Source: an uncultured Lachnospiraceae bacterium
Lineage (GTDB): Bacteria; Bacillota; Clostridia; Lachnospirales; Lachnospiraceae
Reading direction: 5' to 3'
NCBI GenBank assembly: GCA_902770965.1
Contig: CACXUY010000013.1
Location: 1-39,216 of the forward strand
Length of the DNA: 39,216 bases
Shown here: positions 33,479 to 39,216 of the stretch, piece after piece
How the letters are laid out: every line of letters begins with the position of its first letter
Position numbering within the stretch: the first letter of the stretch is position 1
Made by a program: the position numbers and the translations under genes
The notes under the pieces: model-generated
The model's database searches: none
What the model was told of the DNA's origin: nothing
What the model saw: the letters and a program-made list of their open reading frames with translations, nothing else

Positions 33479-33507
33479 TTGAAATAATCAGTCTTATACT
33501 TTATGCT
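33479..33507 (+). promoter_or_regulatory. Probable promoter of the symporter gene
   Basis: TTGAAA (33479-33484), 17-bp spacer, TATGCT (33502-33507), 55 nt before the start codon. Confidence 0.5.
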
Positions 33508-33561
33508 AAATGAAAAAATCAGGCTGGATAAACGAAAATGCAGCAGAAAGGACATCCTTCC

Positions 33562-34959
33562 ATGAACATCAGTGATATCATCACCTCGATCGATGACGTT
33601 CTTTACACATGGTGCCTTATCTACCTTCTTGCCGGTGCCGGGATTTTCTTCACAATCCGCACAGGCTTCGTGCAGTTTCGTCTCTTCAAGGACGCCATTC
33701 TTTGCATGAATGAGAAGAAGACGACGGACAAAGGCGTTTCTGCTTTCCAGGCGTTGATGATCGCCACGGCATCGCGTGTCGGCACAGGAAATATGGCCGG
33801 AGTAGCGACTGCTATAGTCACTGGCGGTCCCGGCGCGGCTTTCTGGATGTGGCTCATGGCTATACTTGGTTCCGCTTCTGCCTTTGTAGAGAGTACTCTC
33901 GCCCAGATCTATAAGAAAAATGACGGGGATACTTTTAAAGGCGGTCCGGCGTATTACATCGAGAGAGCGCTCAAGGCGCGCTGGCTCGGCGTGCTCTTCG
34001 CCATTTCATTGATCGCGACCTTTGCTTTCGGCTTCAATGGACTGCAGGCTTACAACATCGTATCCACCTTCCAGTACTATTCCGCGGATTTCGAGCACAG
34101 CAGCATCCCTGTCGTAGTCGGAATCATACTTTTCATTGTAGCTATCATTCTCTTCTTCGGCGGCACGGAAAAGATAGGCTGGATATCCTCTCTCCTTGTA
34201 CCTTTTATGGCCGGCCTCTATATCATCCTCGGCCTTTTGATCATGATCATTAACATCGGGGAGATCCCTGCGGTGCTTGTTTCTATCATGAAATCAGCCT
34301 TTGACTTCAAAGCCATATTCGGCGGCTTTACCGGTTCGTGTATGGTCTATGGCATCAAGCGCGGCCTCTTCTCAAATGAAGCCGGCATGGGCTCGGCTCC
34401 GAATGCCTCGGCTTCGGCAGAGGTCTCTCATCCCGTAAAGCAAGGCCTCGCGCAGATCATCTCTGTCTATATTGACACGCTGCTGATCTGCTCGACGACT
34501 GTTTTCATCCTTTTGCTCACCGGGGTGTACAAGGAAGACGGCTCGCTTTCCGGCATACCGCTTCTCCAGCAGTCGGTCGCGAAGCAGTTCGGACCGGTGG
34601 CGATCCACGTGATCACTGTCGCTGTAATCCTCTTTGCTTTTACTTCCATCATCGGAAATTATTTCTATGCGGAGTCCAATGTCCGTTTCATCAGCAAGAA
34701 TCCGACGGTCATGACTGTTTTCCGAATAGCCGCTGCAGCGATGGTATTCTTCGGCGCGCAGAACAATATCGAAGTCGCATGGAGCCTGGCGGATATCACG
34801 ATGGGACTTGAAGCCATCATCAATATCATTGTGATCATCATGCTCTCAGATATAGTCATCCGTGCGCTGAGAGATTATGAGAAACAAAAAGCAGCCGGTC
34901 TTGACCCTACGTTCCATGAGAAAAATATCGGGCTGAATAATACGGATGTCTGGAAATAA
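33562..34959 (+). CDS. Sodium/alanine (glycine, glutamine) symporter, AGCS family
   Basis: 465 residues from the ATG preceded by AAAGGA; an ATG eight codons earlier has no ribosome binding site. About ten to eleven hydrophobic segments. AGCS signatures: GIFFTIRTGFVQFRLFKD, ATASRVGTGNMAGVATAIVTGGPGAAFWMW, GFTGSCMVYGIKRGLFSNEAGMGSAPNASA and FFGAQNNIEVAWSLADITMG. It takes up small neutral amino acids with sodium; whether alanine, glycine or glutamine is preferred cannot be read, but glutamine would fit the nitrogen genes in the window. Single-gene unit with its own promoter and terminator. Confidence 0.94.
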   Translation: MNISDIITSIDDVLYTWCLIYLLAGAGIFFTIRTGFVQFRLFKDAILCMNEKKTTDKGVSAFQALMIATASRVGTGNMAGVATAIVTGGPGAAFWMWLMAILGSASAFVESTLAQIYKKNDGDTFKGGPAYYIERALKARWLGVLFAISLIATFAFGFNGLQAYNIVSTFQYYSADFEHSSIPVVVGIILFIVAIILFFGGTEKIGWISSLLVPFMAGLYIILGLLIMIINIGEIPAVLVSIMKSAFDFKAIFGGFTGSCMVYGIKRGLFSNEAGMGSAPNASASAEVSHPVKQGLAQIISVYIDTLLICSTTVFILLLTGVYKEDGSLSGIPLLQQSVAKQFGPVAIHVITVAVILFAFTSIIGNYFYAESNVRFISKNPTVMTVFRIAAAAMVFFGAQNNIEVAWSLADITMGLEAIINIIVIIMLSDIVIRALRDYEKQKAAGLDPTFHEKNIGLNNTDVWK

Positions 34960-34974
34960 GCCATCAGATAACCG

Positions 34975-35049
34975 ACAGCGGGGACAGGTTCATCGATTCA
35001 TCTTTCAAAATGAGTCAATGAGCTTGTCCCCGCTGTTTGTTTATTTATT
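34975..35049 (+). terminator. Terminator of the symporter gene
   Basis: ACAGCGGGGACA (34975-34986) pairs with TGTCCCCGCTGT (35025-35036), followed by TTGTTTATTTATT. The loop is long but may pair internally. Confidence 0.88.
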
Positions 35050-35055
35050 CGGGCT

Positions 35056-35685
35056 TTATTGCTTTCCTTCCGCATGATTGTTGGATTCCATCGTCCTTAG
35101 CACAGGGTCCAGAGCCACGGCTTCGATGTGACAGGGGAGCGAGATCCCGAACATGAAGACAAGAGGGGCGCAGAACGTGGGATACCTGATGATCAGGACA
35201 TAGAAAGCGACGACACAGGCTGTCACCAGGAACGTTCTGGGGAAATATCCTGCCATCAGCAAAAAAGCGTTTTTCAATGTCCCGAAAATGGTATTCTTGA
35301 ATCTTGCCAGCAGCGGGAAGGCATATGCGGCCAGCGCTATGAGGAGGTAAGCCAGCGCGAGCGACACGAACCGCAGCACCGGCATCAGAGACGCGGCCAG
35401 GACATAATGGAGCATAATACAGATCCCCGCGAAAGTGAAGATAAGACCCATGAGCACGCCCTGCGCCAGATTTTTCTTGAAGGAACGGACGAACATCCGT
35501 GCCGGGTATGTCTCCTCTTGTCTTGCTATAGCCCTTAATACATCGAAAAGAGCAGTGAGCGCGGCTCCGGCAGTTACGACCGGAATACTGAAAAGTATCG
35601 TCATGACATTGAGGATCATAAGGTAAGCAACTGTCTGCAGTCCCTGCATCAGCGGATTCTCCATGTCGAAAAATCTGTCCAGCAT
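35056..35685 (-). CDS. YesL-like (DUF624) membrane protein
   Basis: 209 residues with four to five hydrophobic segments. It resembles YesL/DUF624 proteins, which lie beside carbohydrate ABC importers in Firmicutes: MLDRFFDMENPLMQGLQTVAYLMILN, then SIPVVTAGAALTALFDVLRAI and a Pro-Ala-Arg-x-Phe motif before the next membrane span. Function unknown; a role in the sugar uptake system is suggested only by context. Separated from the upstream permease gene by 210 bp with two hairpins, so its expression may be lowered or independent. Its AAAAGGAGCGAGCG ribosome binding site is good. Confidence 0.82.
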   Translation of the reverse strand: MLDRFFDMENPLMQGLQTVAYLMILNVMTILFSIPVVTAGAALTALFDVLRAIARQEETYPARMFVRSFKKNLAQGVLMGLIFTFAGICIMLHYVLAASLMPVLRFVSLALAYLLIALAAYAFPLLARFKNTIFGTLKNAFLLMAGYFPRTFLVTACVVAFYVLIIRYPTFCAPLVFMFGISLPCHIEAVALDPVLRTMESNNHAEGKQ

Positions 35686-35770
35686 ACGCTCGCTCCTTTT
35701 GCCTGTGTTATGCGGATCGTAAGGCCTGAGAAAGAGAGAAAGCTTTCCCAGGACTTTTGACCGTTATATT

Positions 35771-35878
35771 GAAAGTCGGCCCCCGCGAAGCGGGTAGCCG
35801 AATAGGGATGCACGCATACACGCACGTAAGCTGCCACGGCCTTCACACGTCGCGGCAGCGCGTGCGGTGCTATGCGTG
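35771..35878. repeat. Family 4 repeat (copy 2) and long hairpin between permease and yesL-like gene
   Basis: Hairpin one: TCGGC-C-CCCGC-GAA-GCGGG-TA-GCCGA (35776-35801). Hairpin two: CACGCATA, CGCACG and GCTGCC (35811-35835) pair with GGCAGC, CGTGCG and TATGCGTG (35854-35878). The left part matches 30261-30305. The second hairpin could terminate or protect the ABC transporter mRNA. Confidence 0.7.
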
Positions 35879-35895
35879 TTTACATGATGCAACTG

Positions 35896-36759
35896 TCAGC
35901 CTTTGACGGCGCCTGAGGTCACGCCTTCAACGATGAATCTCTGAAGGAAGACGTACAGGATCAGGATAGGCAGCATGGCAAGAAGCAGTGCCGCCATAAC
36001 CAGGCCGATGTCTGTGGAATAGGTTCCGTAAAACGCCTGAGTAGCGATCGGTATGGTGTAAAGCTCCTTCTTGGTGAGCACGAGGCTCGGCAGAAGGTAG
36101 TCGTTCCAGTACGCCATCGCGTTGATGATGGCAACCGTAGCTATGGTAGGCGTGAGGAGCGGGAAGACGACCTTCCAGTAGGTCTGCCACTTGCTGCAGC
36201 CATCGATAGTCGCGGCTTCCTCAAGCTCCAGAGGTATATTTGTCTTGATAGCTCCATGGAACATGAACATCGCCATAGACACTGAGAAGCCGGCATGCAT
36301 CAGTATCAGTGTCAGCCTGTGGTTCAATACGCCCAGAAGGCCTCCGTACACAGAGACGAGGGGAACCATCAAAACCTGGAAGGGGATGACCATGGATGCG
36401 ATCATAAGAGAGAAGATGATGGTGCATACCTTCCATTTGCTGTTGCGGACGAATACATACGCGGTCATCGATGACACCAGGATGGTCAGGATGGTCGCAG
36501 ACACGGTTATGATAAATGAATTGCCGAAGACACGCCAGAAATTCATCTTCTTCATCGCGTCAGGGAAGTTCTTTAATGTGAACCCATGAGCGCCGATAAG
36601 GGCGAGTGGGTTAGAGGTGATATCACCCTTTGTCTTGAAGACGTTGATAACGACCATGATAAAGGGGAAGATAAAACAGATGAACATTATGAGCAGCACG
36701 ACCCACATGATGGCATGTGATATTCTTTTTTGACGCGCGGCTTTTTCGTTATCAGTCAT
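35896..36759 (-). CDS. Carbohydrate ABC transporter permease (MalG/MsmG type)
   Basis: 287 residues with six membrane segments. The EAA loop reads ELEEAATIDGCSKWQTYWKVVFPLLTPT-like (near 185-212), which contacts the ATPase. It ends with VEGVTSGAVKG, the standard MalG-type C-terminus. Start overlaps the upstream permease stop by one base (TAATG). It forms the second half of the membrane channel for a sugar or glycoside. No ATPase gene is in the window; these importers often share a common MsmK/MsmX-type ATPase. Confidence 0.94.
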   Translation of the reverse strand: MTDNEKAARQKRISHAIMWVVLLIMFICFIFPFIMVVINVFKTKGDITSNPLALIGAHGFTLKNFPDAMKKMNFWRVFGNSFIITVSATILTILVSSMTAYVFVRNSKWKVCTIIFSLMIASMVIPFQVLMVPLVSVYGGLLGVLNHRLTLILMHAGFSVSMAMFMFHGAIKTNIPLELEEAATIDGCSKWQTYWKVVFPLLTPTIATVAIINAMAYWNDYLLPSLVLTKKELYTIPIATQAFYGTYSTDIGLVMAALLLAMLPILILYVFLQRFIVEGVTSGAVKG

Positions 36760-37637
36760 TATGCTTCAACCTCCCCTCGTTTGCCGATCATGACCTGCGT
36801 GACGCCGACGACGGCACAGACAATAAACAGGATAAGAGCCTCCGCCTGGCCAAGACCGTAATTCTTGTAGGTAAAGGCCTGATTGTACACGTGCATGGCA
36901 GCCATGACGGATGAGTTGAAAGGTTCTCCGTTCGTGAGGGACAGGTTGACATCATAGACCACGAAGCAGCGGGTGATGCTCAGGAAAATGCACTGCACGA
37001 AGGAAGAACGCATGAGCGGGATCGTCACGTTCATCATAGCCTGGGAAGGATTGCAGCCGTCGATCATGGCCGCTTCCTTGACGTCAGCCGAGACGCTCAT
37101 GAAGCCCGCGACGTAGATCAGCATCATGTATCCGGCATACTGCCAGACAGAGACCAGGATAAGGCAGAACATGGCTCCCCTTGGCGTGGATAGCAGTGAA
37201 GGAACTGTTCCGCTGGAAATAGCGCTGCCGATGGCGACGAATGCGCGGTTGAATACGAATTTCCAGATATAACCCAGAACAATGCCGCCGATCAGGTTGG
37301 GAACGAAGAATCCGGCGCGGAAGAAGTTCTGGCCCTTTATTCCCTGAGTGACAAGATATGCGAGGGCAAACGCGACGATATTGATCAGAACCACGGAAAT
37401 GGCGGAATAGATAACAGTCCTGCCCATCGCGCTCCAATAGTCGCCGTCCGCGAAGGCAGCGACGAAATTGTCGAAGCCGACGAAGGGCTTTACCGCGCTT
37501 ACGCCGTCCCAGCTGGTCAAGGTCAGGTAGAGACCGTATATGAAGGGGACGATGACGACGGCCATGAACAGGAGCGTGCCGGGACCTGCGAACATAAGGT
37601 ATTGCTTCACCTTATAAGATGGAGTGTTGCTTTTCAT
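36759..37637 (-). CDS. Carbohydrate ABC transporter permease (MalF/MsmF type)
   Basis: 292 residues, six membrane segments. N-terminus YKVKQYLMFAGPGTLLFMAVVIVPFIYGLYLTLTSWDG is typical. The EAA loop reads VKEAAMIDGCNPSQAMMNVTIPLM (near 186-209). Pairs with the MalG-type permease encoded next, and with the lipoprotein encoded before it. RBS GAGGTGATTG. The hairpin at 37657-37679 lies between it and the binding protein gene. Confidence 0.94.
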   Translation of the reverse strand: MKSNTPSYKVKQYLMFAGPGTLLFMAVVIVPFIYGLYLTLTSWDGVSAVKPFVGFDNFVAAFADGDYWSAMGRTVIYSAISVVLINIVAFALAYLVTQGIKGQNFFRAGFFVPNLIGGIVLGYIWKFVFNRAFVAIGSAISSGTVPSLLSTPRGAMFCLILVSVWQYAGYMMLIYVAGFMSVSADVKEAAMIDGCNPSQAMMNVTIPLMRSSFVQCIFLSITRCFVVYDVNLSLTNGEPFNSSVMAAMHVYNQAFTYKNYGLGQAEALILFIVCAVVGVTQVMIGKRGEVEA

Positions 37638-37656
37638 TCAATCACCTCAATCTTGG

Positions 37657-37679
37657 GGATGCCGGAAGAACCGGCATCC
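37657..37679 (-). terminator. Intercistronic hairpin after the binding protein gene
   Basis: Perfect 9-bp stem GGATGCCGG/CCGGCATCC with a 5-nt loop and no T-run. Such stems commonly keep binding protein mRNA more abundant than permease mRNA, by protection or partial termination. Confidence 0.65.
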
Positions 37680-37694
37680 TATTCAACAGTTTCG

Positions 37695-39035
37695 TCAATG
37701 TGCTCCTACTTCTGCGGTGCTCCAGTACTCAGTGATCTCATCGGCGAATCCGGCGCGGTCGATCTCATTCGCGAGATATTTCTGGAAGGAGGCGCCGCAC
37801 TTGGAGTAGTGGTCATCAGGCAGATAATTGTAGTTTTCGATAAGGGCGCCCTCATCCGAGTACCTCTTGACGGAAGCGGAGAGCGGGTCAGAGACCTCAA
37901 GGGTTATATTGGAATATGCGGGAACAAGGGCGCACTGGTTGACGATGAAGTCCTGTCCTTCTTCGTCATAAACAAGCCAGTTCAGGAAATCCTTCGCGGC
38001 CTGGCGCTGTTCGTCAGTAGTGTTGTCGGAGGAATCGATGAAGAAATACTTGGAACCGCCGCCGACGAGCTTCTCGGAAGTGCCGTCGTCGGAATTGTTC
38101 GGAACAGGCATCATGCCCATGTTCTCGGTGAAATCATAGGCGTTTATGACGGACCAATCCCAGTTGCCGCCGAACATGAAAGCGATCTCGCCTTCGGCAA
38201 GCTTCTGCTCGGAGACCTCACGCTCCGCTGAGATAGCGGCATCCTTCGCATAGTTGTTGTCCTTGAGGACATCAAAGGTGTCCATCAGGGCGTTAAACTT
38301 CTCGTCGTCCGCAAGAACGATGGAGCCGTCCTTGATACCTGCGATGAAGGCATCGGGATCATCGTGCTGCTCATAAACCTCTGCCAGGAAATGAGCTGCC
38401 AAGGACCAGTTCTCCTTCATGACGCCGGTAGGAGCGGTCATGCCGCCTGCGATGAGAGCATCGATCAGAGCCTTGAAATCATCGGTGGTCTTGATGGTGG
38501 CAGGGTCAAAATCGCTGCCGGTGGCTGCCTTGATAGCATCGGCGTTGTACATGATGCCGCGGGCTTCAACACAGACAGGGAAACCGTAGGTCTTTCCATC
38601 GATGGCGATCTCCTGAGTGGTGTCACCGACCCACTTCTCATCGGAGAGGTCAACTGCGTGCTCTGCGGCGAGCGCGTAGATATCCTTAGCGTCGACCATG
38701 GAGAGGGTGTAAGGCTCGTTGGAAGCATAACGGGTGGACAGGTGGGCGGCGACAGTATCGGAGGAGTAGTAGACTTCTACATCCACGCCCTTCTCCTTGG
38801 AATACTTCTCAGCCATTTCCTCCATCTGGCTCTGGATCTCCATCTTTGAGTTGAAGATGGTGATGGCAACAGCCTTGCCGGATGAAGCGGGAGCCTGACC
38901 GGAGTCAGAGCCTGAACCTGAGCCGGAGCCTGAGCCGGAGCCTGAGCCTGAACCGGAATCACCGGATCCACCGCAAGCGACCATGCTAAGAGCCAGCATG
39001 CCGGCCAGTAACAAGACGGGTACTTTGATCTTCAT
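37695..39035 (-). CDS. Sugar ABC transporter substrate-binding lipoprotein
   Basis: 446 residues. Signal peptide with lipobox LSMVAC (lipidated Cys21), followed by a Gly-Ser linker of about 20 residues at 22-43 encoded by a DNA minisatellite, then a family 1 binding protein fold: VAITIFNSKMEIQSQMEEMAEKYSKEKGVDVEVYY, MYNADAIKAAT, GEIAFMFGGNWDWSVI and ALVPAY. It should capture a sugar at the outer membrane face and deliver it to the permeases. Sugar identity is not visible. RBS AAGGAGG. First gene of a four-gene minus operon. Confidence 0.93.
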   Translation of the reverse strand: MKIKVPVLLLAGMLALSMVACGGSGDSGSGSGSGSGSGSGSGSDSGQAPASSGKAVAITIFNSKMEIQSQMEEMAEKYSKEKGVDVEVYYSSDTVAAHLSTRYASNEPYTLSMVDAKDIYALAAEHAVDLSDEKWVGDTTQEIAIDGKTYGFPVCVEARGIMYNADAIKAATGSDFDPATIKTTDDFKALIDALIAGGMTAPTGVMKENWSLAAHFLAEVYEQHDDPDAFIAGIKDGSIVLADDEKFNALMDTFDVLKDNNYAKDAAISAEREVSEQKLAEGEIAFMFGGNWDWSVINAYDFTENMGMMPVPNNSDDGTSEKLVGGGSKYFFIDSSDNTTDEQRQAAKDFLNWLVYDEEGQDFIVNQCALVPAYSNITLEVSDPLSASVKRYSDEGALIENYNYLPDDHYSKCGASFQKYLANEIDRAGFADEITEYWSTAEVGAH

Positions 39036-39066
39036 AAGACCTCCTTTGTACTTAAAAAAATAAAAA

Positions 39067-39090
39067 GTTTCATATATATGAAACGTTACA
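39067..39090. promoter_or_regulatory. Overlapping palindromic operators upstream of the sugar transporter
   Basis: GTTTCATATATATGAAAC (39067-39084) is a perfect palindrome. Overlapping it, TGAAACGTTACA (39079-39090) is a CG-centred near-palindrome of LacI-family type. Both lie just downstream of the predicted start site, fitting repression by a sugar-responsive regulator not in the window. Confidence 0.65.
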
Positions 39091-39104
39091 AATAATACAT
39101 ATCA

Positions 39105-39113
39105 ATTATACCA
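39105..39113 (-). promoter_or_regulatory. Extended -10 promoter of the sugar transporter operon
   Basis: TGG-TATAAT on the minus strand (39113-39105) is an extended -10. No good -35 is present at 17 bp. Confidence 0.55.
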
Positions 39114-39216
39114 TTTAAACCCGAAATATTCATGGCGATGAAATCAACTTGATTTTCTCACCAGAATCTTGAAAGCCGGAATTTCAATCGCAATTGATGG
39201 AAAGTTATCCACAAAA

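Noticed and set aside
39205-39213. TTATCCACA, a consensus DnaA box
   Set aside because: A single box without neighbours, AT-rich unwinding region or dnaA/dnaN genes; chance match likely.

Overview
The window looks like chromosomal DNA of an anaerobic, moderately GC-balanced Clostridia-type Bacillota, most likely Lachnospiraceae or a close relative. The grounds are a type III glutamine synthetase, an archaeal-style split glutamate synthase with ferredoxin and FAD subunits, an ANTAR antiterminator, strong AGGAGG ribosome binding sites, consensus TTGACA-17-TATAAT promoters, and a DUF2207 protein with a Cys/Ala tail of a type seen in that group. I see no rRNA, tRNA, CRISPR array, transposase or phage gene. 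The assignment to family level is inference.

Left edge (1-2650): a partial minus-strand gene for a rubredoxin-like domain followed by a long acidic tandem-repeat tail, then a membrane-anchored family II (DHH/DHHA2) pyrophosphatase-like protein.

Nitrogen island (2650-19990): a minus-strand operon reads gltB1-like amidotransferase, FMN/Fe-S synthase domain, 16-Cys ferredoxin, FAD/NAD oxidoreductase, GXGXG domain, short GlnA, ANTAR regulator. Diverging from it, on the plus strand, are glnN, asnB, glmS, pyrG and a DapL-like aminotransferase, most of which make or use glutamine nitrogen. Both divergent promoters are near-perfect and both transcripts begin with hexaloop hairpins (A at loop position 1, G at position 4) that overlap intrinsic terminators. 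This is the expected RNA target of the ANTAR protein encoded at the end of the minus operon, so the cluster appears to control itself by antitermination. The region between the promoters and both leaders is full of tandem repeats.

Sulfur island (19990-25560): a consensus promoter buried in a 39-bp palindrome drives iscS, iscU and an Rrf2-family regulator, followed by an O-acetylhomoserine sulfhydrylase-like gene and cysK. Together they suggest cysteine supply, Fe-S assembly and autoregulation.

Mixed region (25560-33480): a MATE transporter, a YjbR-alkyltransferase fusion, a membrane-anchored endonuclease/exonuclease/phosphatase protein, YbaK, a small basic protein, and then the most unusual pair in the window. 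A radical SAM/SPASM enzyme is translationally coupled (TAATG) to a DUF2207 membrane protein with a cytosolic zinc ribbon and a C-terminal tail of ten cysteines in Cys-Ala/Ser repeats. I propose that the enzyme modifies the tail.

Right end (33480-39216): a sodium/amino acid symporter on the plus strand, then a minus-strand carbohydrate ABC importer (lipoprotein binding protein, two permeases) with a YesL-like membrane protein and a LacI-type operator near its promoter.

Intergenic DNA carries at least three dispersed repeat families. One copy appears to be split by about 107 bp containing a nested palindrome.
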